Below, in pieces: positions 1-5,625 of a stretch of DNA of 6,262 bases. The stretch lies in NCBI GenBank assembly GCA_019240375.1, contig JAFAYN010000415.1, forward strand, positions 1 through 6,262, given 5' to 3'. Under the pieces are notes generated by a model. That model was given only the letters and a program-made list of their open reading frames with translations, was not told where the DNA came from and searched no databases. Each line of letters starts with the position of its first letter. Position 1 is the first letter of the stretch. Made by a program: the position numbers and the translations under genes. This stretch comes from Gemmatimonadota bacterium (GTDB lineage Bacteria; Gemmatimonadota; Gemmatimonadetes; Longimicrobiales; Longimicrobiaceae).

Positions 1-2681
1 GCGCGGCGGGCGGGGAGCCAGCTCGCCAGGAGCGCCACGGCGACGAGCACCCCCACCACCGCGGCGAAGATGGCCGGGTCGGTGGGACTGACGCCGTAGA
101 GGAGGCTGGACAGCACGCGGGTGAGGCCGAGCGCGCCGAGGATCCCCACGCCCGCCCCCACGGCGGCGAGCACCAGCCCCTGCTCCATCACCCACCGCAG
201 CACGCGCCCGGGCTCCGCCCCCAGCGCCATGCGGATCCCGATCTCGCGGGTCTGCTGTGCCACCTCGTAGTGCAGGATCCCGTGCACCCCCACCACCGCC
301 AGCAGCAGCGCCACCGCCGCGAACGCCCCCAGCAGGAGGGTGGTGAAGCGGCGCTGCCCCAGGGTGCGGGCCAGCGTCCGGTCCAGCGGCTCCACCCCGA
401 AGGCGGCAAGCGCCGGGTCGATCTCCCGGATCGCGGCTCGGACCGCGGGCGCCAGGGCGCGCGGATCGCCCCGCGTGCGGAGGAGGAGGACGCCGCCGGA
501 CATCGGGGCCTGGAGGAGCGACTGGTACACGGCGGGCGGGGCGCTTGCCGCGAGCCCGTGGAAGCGCTCGTTCCCCACCACGCCCACGATCGTCCACCTC
601 TGCCCCCAGAGCACCACCTGCTCCCCCAGCGGCTCCCGCCCGGCGAAGAAGCGCCGGGCCGCCGCCTGGTTGATCACCACCGCCCGCGGTGCCGCGGCAT
701 CGTCGGAGGCGCGCAGCGCCCGGCCGCGCAGCAGCGGGACCCCCATGGCGCGGAAGTAGCCCGGCGTCACCTGCCGGGTGCCGATCTCGGGCCAGCCGCG
801 CGCCTCCGCCTCGCGCCCGACCACCTGGAACGAGTTGGTGAAGCCCGCGTTCAGCGGGTGGGCCCCCGCGAGCGCCGCCGCCTCCACCCCGGGGAGCGCC
901 GCCGCACGCCGCAGCAGCTCGTCGTCGAAGCGCCGGATCTCCTTCCACCGCGGCCAGGTGGCGAAGTCGGCCGGGTAGCGGTCGGAGGGAAGCTCGTACT
1001 CCGCCTTGAGCACCCGCTCGGTACGGAAGCCGGGGTCCACCCGGAGAAGTTCCCGGAAGCTCTTGATCAGGAGCCCCGCTCCCACCAGGAGCACCACCGC
1101 CAGCGCCATCTCGCCCGAGACCAGCGCGCCGCGGAAGCGCCTGCGCTCCCGCCCGGCCGAGGCGCCGCGCCCCGCCTCGCCGCGGAGGGTGGGGAGGAGG
1201 TCGACCCGCCACGCCTGGAAGACCGGGACGGTCCCGAAGCCGACCCCCACCAGCAGTGAGATCGCCAGGGTGGCGGCGAGCACCCGGCCGTCCACCTCCA
1301 CCGTGTCGAGCCGCGCGATGTCGGACGGGGCGAGGGCGAGGAGCGAGCCCAGCCCCAACCGCGCGACCAACACCCCAAGACCGGCCGCCGCCAGCGTCAG
1401 CACCAGGCTCTCCACCACGAACTGCCGCGCCAGCCTCCCCCGCCCCGCGCCCATCGCCGCCCGTACCGCGATCTCGTGCCGGCGGGCCGCGCCGCGCGCC
1501 AGGAGGAGGTTCATCACGTTGGCGCAGGCGATCAGGAGCACCAGCCCCACCGCCCCGAACAGCACCAGCAGCGCCGGACGCACCGGGCCCAGCACCACCT
1601 CCTGGAAGGGCTCCACGTGCACCCCGCGCCCGGCGTTTTCCGGGTAGGCGGCCTCCAGTGCCGCGGCGAAGCTCCCCATCTCCTGCTGGGCCGACGCCGG
1701 GGTGGCGCCGGGGGCCAGCCGTCCCAGGACGAAGATCGGGTGGGTGTCGCGGGGGGTGGACTTCGGGTCGGGCTGGAGTGGGACCCACACGTCCACCCGC
1801 ACCCGCTCGCCGCGCTCCGCGAACGCCCTGCCGTAGTCGGCGGCGGAAAGCACCTGCAAGGTGCCGAAGTCGGCGGACGCGGGGAGGACGCCCACCACGG
1901 TGTGCGGCACGCCGTCGAGCCGGATGGAGCGCCCCAGGACGTCGGGCGCCCCGGCGAAGACGCGCCGCCACACCCCCTCGCTGATCATCGCCACGTGGGG
2001 GCCGCCGGGACGGTCCTCCGCCGCGGTGAAGGAGCGCCCGAACAGCGGCCGGATCCCCACCATCGGCTGCAGCTCGTGGCTGGCGGCGAGCGCGGCCAGC
2101 CGCACCGGCTCGCCGTCGTCCGGGGTGAAGTTCAGCTCCTGCCCGGTGAACGCCGCCAGCGCCGCGAACGGCGCTCCCTTGCGGCGGAAGTCCAGGTAGT
2201 CGGGAACGGAGGCCGGCTCACGGGAGGTGCCGCTGTTGCGGTCGGTTTCCCACAGCATCACCAGCCGGTCGGGATCCGCCACCGGCGGCGGGCGGAGGAG
2301 CACCCCGTCCACCACGCTGAAGATGGCGGTGTTCGCCCCGATCCCCAGCGCCAGGGTGAGCAGGCCCACGGCGGTGAAGCCGGGGCTCTTCGCCAGGGAG
2401 CGCAGGGCGAAGCGGAGGTCCTGCCTCAGCGAGTCGAGCCACTCCCCCCGCCGGCCGCGGCGCAGCTGTCTCGAGCCGATCTCCCGGCACTCGCGACGCG
2501 CGCCGGCCAGGTCCCCGAACTCGGCCAGCGCGCGGGCGCGCGCCTCCCGGGTGGGCACCCCCCGCGCCTCCAGCTCCTCCGCGCGCGTTGCGAGGTGGAA
2601 CTGGAGCTCGTCCTCCACGTCCGCGTCCACGTCGGGTCCCCAGAAGCGCAGGTAGCGCCGCCAGCTCGGTTCGGGTTTCAT
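1..2681 (-). CDS. ADOP-type ABC transporter permease (MacB/FtsX family), C-terminus cut by window edge
   Basis: An open frame of 893 codons runs from the ATG at 2681 to the left edge without a stop. The protein is a duplicated MacB/FtsX-type permease of the ADOP (acidobacterial duplicated orphan permease) kind. Residues 1-90 form a charged cytoplasmic prefix. A first membrane helix lies at about 103-125 (GLLTLALGIGANTAIFSVV), followed by a periplasmic MacB core-like domain to about 365. An FtsX block follows, with helices from about 373 and the loop motif EIAVRAAMGA at 403-412. The second half repeats this plan: helix at about 521-541, second periplasmic domain, and FtsX block with helices at about 781-803, 832-852 and 871-889 and the motif EIGIRMALGA at 813-822. 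The final visible stretch, YGVSPTDP (862-869) and LPARR (889-893), is typical of the end of this family, so probably only 15-25 residues are missing. No ATPase gene is adjacent in the window. The start lies 5 bases after the padR stop, and that TGA is part of a short Shine-Dalgarno (TGAGG), suggesting translational coupling. The transported substrate is unknown; MacB relatives act as mechanotransmission machines in efflux or envelope processes. Confidence 0.93.
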   Translation of the reverse strand, partial: MKPEPSWRRYLRFWGPDVDADVEDELQFHLATRAEELEARGVPTREARARALAEFGDLAGARRECREIGSRQLRRGRRGEWLDSLRQDLRFALRSLAKSPGFTAVGLLTLALGIGANTAIFSVVDGVLLRPPPVADPDRLVMLWETDRNSGTSREPASVPDYLDFRRKGAPFAALAAFTGQELNFTPDDGEPVRLAALAASHELQPMVGIRPLFGRSFTAAEDRPGGPHVAMISEGVWRRVFAGAPDVLGRSIRLDGVPHTVVGVLPASADFGTLQVLSAADYGRAFAERGERVRVDVWVPLQPDPKSTPRDTHPIFVLGRLAPGATPASAQQEMGSFAAALEAAYPENAGRGVHVEPFQEVVLGPVRPALLVLFGAVGLVLLIACANVMNLLLARGAARRHEIAVRAAMGAGRGRLARQFVVESLVLTLAAAGLGVLVARLGLGSLLALAPSDIARLDTVEVDGRVLAATLAISLLVGVGFGTVPVFQAWRVDLLPTLRGEAGRGASAGRERRRFRGALVSGEMALAVVLLVGAGLLIKSFRELLRVDPGFRTERVLKAEYELPSDRYPADFATWPRWKEIRRFDDELLRRAAALPGVEAAALAGAHPLNAGFTNSFQVVGREAEARGWPEIGTRQVTPGYFRAMGVPLLRGRALRASDDAAAPRAVVINQAAARRFFAGREPLGEQVVLWGQRWTIVGVVGNERFHGLAASAPPAVYQSLLQAPMSGGVLLLRTRGDPRALAPAVRAAIREIDPALAAFGVEPLDRTLARTLGQRRFTTLLLGAFAAVALLLAVVGVHGILHYEVAQQTREIGIRMALGAEPGRVLRWVMEQGLVLAAVGAGVGILGALGLTRVLSSLLYGVSPTDPAIFAAVVGVLVAVALLASWLPARR

Positions 2682-2686
2682 GGGCC

Positions 2687-3028
2687 TCAGGCCGGTTGCT
2701 CGGTTGCGCTCAGGACCTTCCCGATCACCATCACGTACCGCGTCCAGCTTTCCGTCTCCGCGCGGAGCGCCCGCCTCCCATCGACGGTCAGGCGGTAGTA
2801 CTTGGCCCGCCGGTTGTTTTCCGAGAGCCCCCACTCCGACTCGATCAGCCCGCGCGCCTCCATCCGGTGCAGCGCCGGGTAGAGCGCCGCGTCCTCGATC
2901 CGCAGCTCGCTCTCCGTGGTCTGCCGCAGCCACGCGAGCACCGAGTACCCGTGCATCGGGCCCCAGGTGAGCGCCTTGAGCACCAGCATGTCGAGCGTCC
3001 CCTGCCGCACCTCGATCTCGTCCGCCAC
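2687..3028 (-). CDS. PadR-family transcriptional regulator, partner of the ADOP permease
   Basis: A 113-residue winged-helix protein of the short PadR subfamily, the type usually found upstream of ADOP permeases. Residues 8-20 (RQGTLDMLVLKAL) and the following HGYSV (26-30) are the classic PadR opening. The recognition-helix segment is around 45-66 (LYPALHRMEARGLIESEW at 49-66). The wing is NNRRAKYYRLT (71-81), and a C-terminal helix at about 83-105 would serve for dimerisation. I chose the GTG at 3028 because a full AAGGAGG Shine-Dalgarno lies 6 bases upstream (complement of 3035-3041). An in-frame GTG at 3046 would place that site inside the gene and adds residues not expected in the family. 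It is probably a repressor of itself and the downstream permease, since repeated inverted sites lie between its -35 box and its ribosome binding site. The ligand is unknown. Confidence 0.94.
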   Translation of the reverse strand: MADEIEVRQGTLDMLVLKALTWGPMHGYSVLAWLRQTTESELRIEDAALYPALHRMEARGLIESEWGLSENNRRAKYYRLTVDGRRALRAETESWTRYVMVIGKVLSATEQPA

Positions 3029-3034
3029 GTGGAG

Positions 3035-3041
3035 CCTCCTT
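3035..3041 (-). promoter_or_regulatory. Ribosome binding site of padR (decides the start)
   Basis: The complement reads AAGGAGG, with 6 bases to the GTG at 3028. It fixes the start against the earlier in-frame GTG at 3046. Confidence 0.85.
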
Positions 3042-3062
3042 TCCACTAAAGGTCTTAGTGGA
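3042..3062. promoter_or_regulatory. Probable PadR operator, 8-bp inverted repeat
   Basis: TCCACTAA (3042-3049) and TTAGTGGA (3055-3062) are perfect inverted repeats separated by 5 bases. The site covers the expected transcription start of padR and ends one base before its Shine-Dalgarno, a good position for repression. A third copy of the same half-site lies at 3077-3084. Assignment to PadR is inference from position and dyad symmetry. The sequence does not simply match the ATGT-N8-ACAT pattern described for some PadR proteins. Confidence 0.65.
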
Positions 3063-3063
3063 G

Positions 3064-3092
3064 AAGGTGCGTCGCTTCCACTAAACTGTCAA
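3064..3092 (-). promoter_or_regulatory. Candidate sigma-70 promoter for padR-permease
   Basis: On the minus strand a perfect TTGACA -35 box occupies 3092-3087. A 17-base spacer leads to a weak -10 candidate, CACCTT, at 3069-3064 (two matches to TATAAT). Transcription would start near 3057, inside the inverted repeat, leaving a leader of about 30 bases before the GTG. The spacer itself carries the third operator half-site. The -35 box is convincing; the -10 is not. Confidence 0.5.
3076..3085. repeat. Third operator-like copy, TTCCACTAAA
   Basis: These ten bases exactly repeat 3041-3050, 35 bases away, in the same orientation. The copy touches the -35 box of padR and lies in the spacer of that promoter. 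With TTAGTGGA at 3055-3062 it forms a second, wider inverted pair (14-base spacing). It could be an auxiliary PadR half-site. The plus strand here also reads TAAACT (3082-3087), a possible -10 box for the divergent lipoprotein gene, though without a clear -35. Confidence 0.55.
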
Positions 3093-3170
3093 GGGGAACG
3101 TTTTCCGGCCCGGGTCGTGCGGTTTCCGCCCGGGGTCCACACCCCGCCGACCTCAGACCCGGAGGTGCCC

Positions 3171-3725
3171 ATGAAACCCCGACTCGCGCCCTTCCTGCTC
3201 CTGTCCCTCGCCGCCTGCGCTGCGGCGCCCTTGGTACCGGCGCGGTCCGACACCCCATGGCCGGTCGCGCGCTCCGCTCCCGCCTCCACCCCGGTGCAGG
3301 CGCCGGCGAGCATCACGGAGATGGAGCGGCAGACGCACGAGCGGATCAACCGCTACCGCGCCTCCCGCGGGCTCCCGCCGCTGGCCTACAACGATGCGGT
3401 GGCGGCCATCGCCCGGCGTCACAGCGAGGACATGGCTGCCGGCCGGGTGCCGTTCGGGCATCAGGGCTTCGACCAGCGGTCGCAGGCGGTGGGAGCCGCG
3501 GGGGTGGACCAGCGGAGCATCGCCGAGAACGTGCACGAGAGCAGCTACCCCGCGGAGAGCGCGGTGGAGGTGGCGGTGAGCGGGTGGCTGGGGAGCCCCG
3601 GGCACCTGCAGAACATCGTGGGGGCGTACGACCTGACCGGGATCGGGGTGGCGCGGTCGCCGCGGGGAGTCTGGTACTTCACCCAGATCTTCGTGGGCAC
3701 ACGCCAGCCCCGCCGCGCCGGGTGA
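3171..3725 (+). CDS. CAP/SCP-domain (YkwD-like) lipoprotein
   Basis: A 184-residue exported protein. The N-terminus is a lipoprotein signal: a short basic start (MKPR), a hydrophobic stretch, and the lipobox LAAC with Cys16 as the probable lipidated residue. Residues 17-48 are a Pro/Ala-rich linker. Residues 50-178 are a CAP (cysteine-rich secretory protein/antigen 5/PR-1) domain of the bacterial YkwD type, with HERINRYRASRGLPPL at 56-71, HSEDMA at 84-89, GH at 96-97, AENV at 118-121, SPGH at 142-145 and YFTQIFVG at 169-176. The CAP cavity residues are represented by His84 or His97, Glu119 and His145. The ATG is preceded by GGAGGT at 3161-3166 with a 4-base spacer; in-frame codons further upstream lie in the padR region and lack the signal peptide. 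The molecular role of bacterial CAP proteins is mostly unknown. It should sit in the periplasm or outer membrane, and it is followed 4 bases later by another exported-protein gene. Confidence 0.93.
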   Translation: MKPRLAPFLLLSLAACAAAPLVPARSDTPWPVARSAPASTPVQAPASITEMERQTHERINRYRASRGLPPLAYNDAVAAIARRHSEDMAAGRVPFGHQGFDQRSQAVGAAGVDQRSIAENVHESSYPAESAVEVAVSGWLGSPGHLQNIVGAYDLTGIGVARSPRGVWYFTQIFVGTRQPRRAG

Positions 3726-3729
3726 TCCC

Positions 3730-4527
3730 ATGAGGGCACCGGCCCGCTGGCTCGTGCGTTGTGCCGTCCTGGTACTGGTCGGACTGGGGATATGGCAGCT
3801 CTCACGGCTGAACGCCGCGCCCACCGGTGCGGGAGGAGTCCCGACCGGGGCCACGGCGCGCCGGATCACCTTCCGGGGGCACACCTTCGACACCTACACG
3901 GTGGACCTCCGTCGGACTCCTGTCCGGATGTTCTGGAAGGATGGAAACGGGAACCGCTACGGCTCGTTCGAGCGGCTGGCCGGCGGTCTGGCCCGGGACG
4001 GGCGGCGGCTCCTCTTCGCCACCAACGCCGGGATGTTCTCGCCCGCGTACCAGCCGGTCGGCCTGTACGTGGAGCGCGGGCGCGAGCTGCGGCCCCTGGA
4101 GCTGGGGAGCGGAACCGGCAACTTCTATCTCAGGCCGAACGGCGTGTTCTACGTCGGCGCCGGCAGGGCGGGGATCCTGCCTTCGGAGGTGTTCGCCCGG
4201 GTCAAGCCCCGGAACGTCGAGTTCGCGACCCAGTCTGGGCCGCTCCTCGTCATCGACGGCGCGGTTCACCGGGCCTTCCAGCCCGGTTCGGCGAACCGGG
4301 TGGTGAGGAGCGGGGTCGGTGTGATCGACTCGCACAGGGTCGTCTTCGCCATCTCCGACGAGCCGGTGAGCTTCCACGACTTCGCCCTGCTCTTCCGCGA
4401 CGCCCTGGGGTGCGCGAACGCCCTCTACCTCGACGGGTTCGTGTCGAAGATGTACCTCCCCGAACTGGGGCGCCGGGACCGTGACAGCGACTTCGGCGTC
4501 ATCGTCGCGGTGACCGCGCCGGAGTAG
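3730..4527 (+). CDS. Phosphodiester glycosidase family protein (DUF2233/NAGPA-like), membrane-anchored
   Basis: A 265-residue protein related to E. coli YigE (DUF2233, COG3698) and to the catalytic domain of the mammalian uncovering enzyme NAGPA, which cleaves GlcNAc-1-phosphodiesters. Residues 8-24 are a hydrophobic segment after a basic start (MRAPARW), acting as signal anchor or signal peptide; no good signal peptidase I site follows, so I favour an anchor. Family motifs in order are FATNAGMFSPAYQPVGLYVE (96-115), NFYLRPNGVFYV (131-142), ATQSGPLLVIDG (166-177), RSGVGVID (193-200), SDEPVSFHDFALLFRD (209-224) and NALYLDGFVSKMYLPELGR (230-248). The start is supported by GGTGATC at 3721-3727, which matches the 3' half of the full anti-16S sequence at a normal distance. 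The stop codon of the lipoprotein gene lies within this site, so the two genes are probably cotranscribed and coupled. The substrate is unknown; an envelope glycan or glycolipid phosphodiester is plausible from location. Confidence 0.9.
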   Translation: MRAPARWLVRCAVLVLVGLGIWQLSRLNAAPTGAGGVPTGATARRITFRGHTFDTYTVDLRRTPVRMFWKDGNGNRYGSFERLAGGLARDGRRLLFATNAGMFSPAYQPVGLYVERGRELRPLELGSGTGNFYLRPNGVFYVGAGRAGILPSEVFARVKPRNVEFATQSGPLLVIDGAVHRAFQPGSANRVVRSGVGVIDSHRVVFAISDEPVSFHDFALLFRDALGCANALYLDGFVSKMYLPELGRRDRDSDFGVIVAVTAPE

Positions 4528-4562
4528 CCGCGCGCGGGCATCGCACGATCCTTGCACCCGCG

Positions 4563-4601
4563 GTTCTCCCCCCGCCCGGGGCCCGGCGGGACCGGGAGAA
4601 C
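4563..4601. terminator. Bulged hairpin between glycosidase and DJ-1/PfpI genes
   Basis: GTTCTCCC (4563-4570) pairs perfectly with GGGAGAAC (4594-4601). Inside it CCCGCC (4571-4576) pairs with GGCGGG (4585-4590), with a 3-base bulge at 4591-4593 and an 8-base GC-rich loop. No T-run follows, so a classical intrinsic terminator is not shown. It lies 36 bases after the glycosidase stop and 20 bases before the next Shine-Dalgarno, so it may end or attenuate the upstream transcript, or act as a structured leader of the DJ-1/PfpI gene. Confidence 0.45.
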
Positions 4602-4620
4602 GACGCAACCCGTGGAGTAC

Positions 4621-4627
4621 AAGGAGG
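4621..4627 (+). promoter_or_regulatory. Strong ribosome binding site of the DJ-1/PfpI gene
   Basis: AAGGAGG lies 5 bases before the ATG at 4633 and excludes the upstream in-frame alternative start at 4552. It is the strongest Shine-Dalgarno on the plus strand here and suggests high expression. Confidence 0.85.
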
Positions 4628-4632
4628 ATACA

Positions 4633-5436
4633 ATGGCGAAGCACAAGCTGCAGGGAGTCCGCGTGGCGGTACTGGCCGCGGACGGAGTGGAGCAGGTGGA
4701 GCTGACCAAGCCGGTGGAGGAGCTGAAGGACCAGGGCGCCGAGGTGGAGATCATCTCGCTCCGGCCCGGCTCCATCCAGGCGATGAACGCGATGGTCCCG
4801 GGGAAGAAGATCGACGTGGACCGGACCATCTTCACCGCGAACCCCAACGACTACGACGCCCTCCTCCTCCCCGGCGGGCACTTCAACCCCGACTTCCTGC
4901 GCCAGAGCGAGAGCGTGCTCGACTTCGTGCGGGAGATCGACCACGCAGGGAAGCCGATCGCGGTGATCTGCCACGGCCCGTGGACGCTGATCTCGGCGGG
5001 GCTGGTGCACGGCCGCCGGCTGACCTCGTGGCCGGGGATCCGGGACGACGTCCTCAACGCCGGCGGGATTTGGAAGGACGCGGCGGTGGTGCACGACGGG
5101 AACTGGATCTCCAGCCGCGACCCCAAGGACATCCCGAAGTTCAACGACGCCATGGTGGAGCTGTTCACCCACCGCACCCCGACGGGCGACTACCTGGAGG
5201 AGGACGGCGGCGGGATGGGGCTCGGGACGCTGCTGGCGAGCGGGCTGGCGCTGGCGGCCATCGGCTTCGGCGTGCGGCAGCTCCAGGGGAGCGGCGCCTT
5301 CGACTCCTTCGGCGGCGGCTCGGGGTCGCGAGGCGAGGGGAGCCGTGAGACCACGACGGGCTCGACGGCGGCCGGCTCCGCCACGACGCGCTCCACCGCG
5401 CGCTTCGACACCTCGGGGATCGACTCGGCGATGTAG
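4633..5436 (+). CDS. DJ-1/PfpI family protein with C-terminal transmembrane-like tail
   Basis: A 267-residue protein. Residues 7-182 form a complete DJ-1/PfpI domain, close to the usual full length of the PfpI/YhbO subgroup. Visible landmarks are the acidic pair Glu20 and Glu23 in DGVEQVEL (17-24), LLLPGGHFNPDFLR (77-90), the nucleophile elbow AVICHGPW (110-117) with Cys113 and adjacent His114, LTSWPGIRDDVLNAGG (130-145), and VHDGNWISSRDPKDIPKFN (153-171). Members are described as intracellular proteases, glyoxalases or protein/nucleotide deglycases, and the physiological activity is debated. Residues 183-267 are extra: a Gly-rich hinge, a hydrophobic stretch at about 195-214, then a Gly/Ser/Thr/Arg-rich tail that looks disordered. 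The ATG follows a strong AAGGAGG (4621-4627) by 5 bases; the frame is open further upstream (to a TTG at 4552), but that part crosses the hairpin and is not family-like. A stress-response role is likely but inferred. Confidence 0.92.
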   Translation: MAKHKLQGVRVAVLAADGVEQVELTKPVEELKDQGAEVEIISLRPGSIQAMNAMVPGKKIDVDRTIFTANPNDYDALLLPGGHFNPDFLRQSESVLDFVREIDHAGKPIAVICHGPWTLISAGLVHGRRLTSWPGIRDDVLNAGGIWKDAAVVHDGNWISSRDPKDIPKFNDAMVELFTHRTPTGDYLEEDGGGMGLGTLLASGLALAAIGFGVRQLQGSGAFDSFGGGSGSRGEGSRETTTGSTAAGSATTRSTARFDTSGIDSAM

Positions 5437-5454
5437 GCCGCGCCCTTCCACGAG

Positions 5455-5503
5455 CGGAAACGGTGCGACCCGGCGGGCTTCCCGCCGGGTCGCACCGTTT
5501 CCG
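5455..5503. terminator. Perfect 23-bp hairpin, probable terminator of the DJ-1/PfpI gene
   Basis: Positions 5455-5477 and 5481-5503 are exact reverse complements with only a 3-base loop (CTT). The hairpin starts 18 bases after the stop at 5436. Near its base the stem has AAA on the left (5458-5460) and TTT on the right (5498-5500), so a shorter GC hairpin with a brief T-tract can be read in either direction. No longer T-run follows. The position just after a stop and before a new transcription unit makes a terminator the best reading; a dispersed palindromic repeat is the alternative. Confidence 0.7.
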
Positions 5504-5625
5504 GACAGGGGGCGGACGCTTCTCCCCCGTTGGCAGGCATCCTGCTACTCTGCTGCACCTCGACGCGGGAAGAACCGGCGGGCGCAGGTGCCCGGCAACC
5601 GACACCACTGTTTCGCGAACGACCT
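5504..5625 (+). promoter_or_regulatory. Leader/promoter region of the APC permease gene
   Basis: This 122-base gap must hold the promoter of the downstream permease unless transcripts read through the hairpin. The best candidate is TGGCAGG-CATC-CTGCT at 5531-5546. Its GG (5532-5533) and GC (5544-5545) are exactly 10 bases apart, as in sigma-54 promoters, with two mismatches to TGGCAC and TTGCT. The same stretch could instead be an extended -10 (TGCTACTCT, 5543-5551). I see no strong Shine-Dalgarno before the GTG at 5626 and no recognisable riboswitch. Confidence 0.3.

Noticed and set aside
270..2798. Several long plus-strand open frames (for example 270-1259 and 1476-2798) opposite the permease
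   Set aside because: They are low-complexity Arg/Pro/Gly/His-rich translations antisense to a clear 893-residue permease frame and show no recognisable domain.
3029..3046. Upstream GTG start for padR at 3046
   Set aside because: The AAGGAGG at 3035-3041 would lie inside the gene, and the added residues do not belong to the PadR opening; the GTG at 3028 fits that site perfectly.
2916..3170. N-terminally extended version of the CAP lipoprotein starting at 2916
   Set aside because: The extension is antisense to padR and crosses the operator region; the ATG at 3171 gives a proper lipoprotein signal and has GGAGGT before it.
4629..4634. TACAAT, a five-of-six match to a -10 box
   Set aside because: It overlaps the start codon of the DJ-1/PfpI gene and lies after its Shine-Dalgarno, so it cannot serve that gene as a promoter.
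3802..5451. A 549-codon open frame on the minus strand antisense to the glycosidase and DJ-1/PfpI genes
   Set aside because: It overlaps two well-recognised plus-strand genes throughout. Its translation is biased toward Arg, Gly, Pro, Val and His with no family motifs, as expected for a shadow frame in GC-rich DNA.
5562..5612. Possible cobalamin-riboswitch-like strings (GCGGGAAGAACCGG and CCACTGT) in the permease leader
   Set aside because: The two strings only loosely resemble parts of the conserved core. The GGTG that should follow is not in place, and the expected intervening pairing is absent.
5504..5625. c-di-AMP (ydaO-type) riboswitch expected before some KimA genes
   Set aside because: The gap is short for this riboswitch class and I could not find its conserved blocks; a covariance-model scan would settle it.
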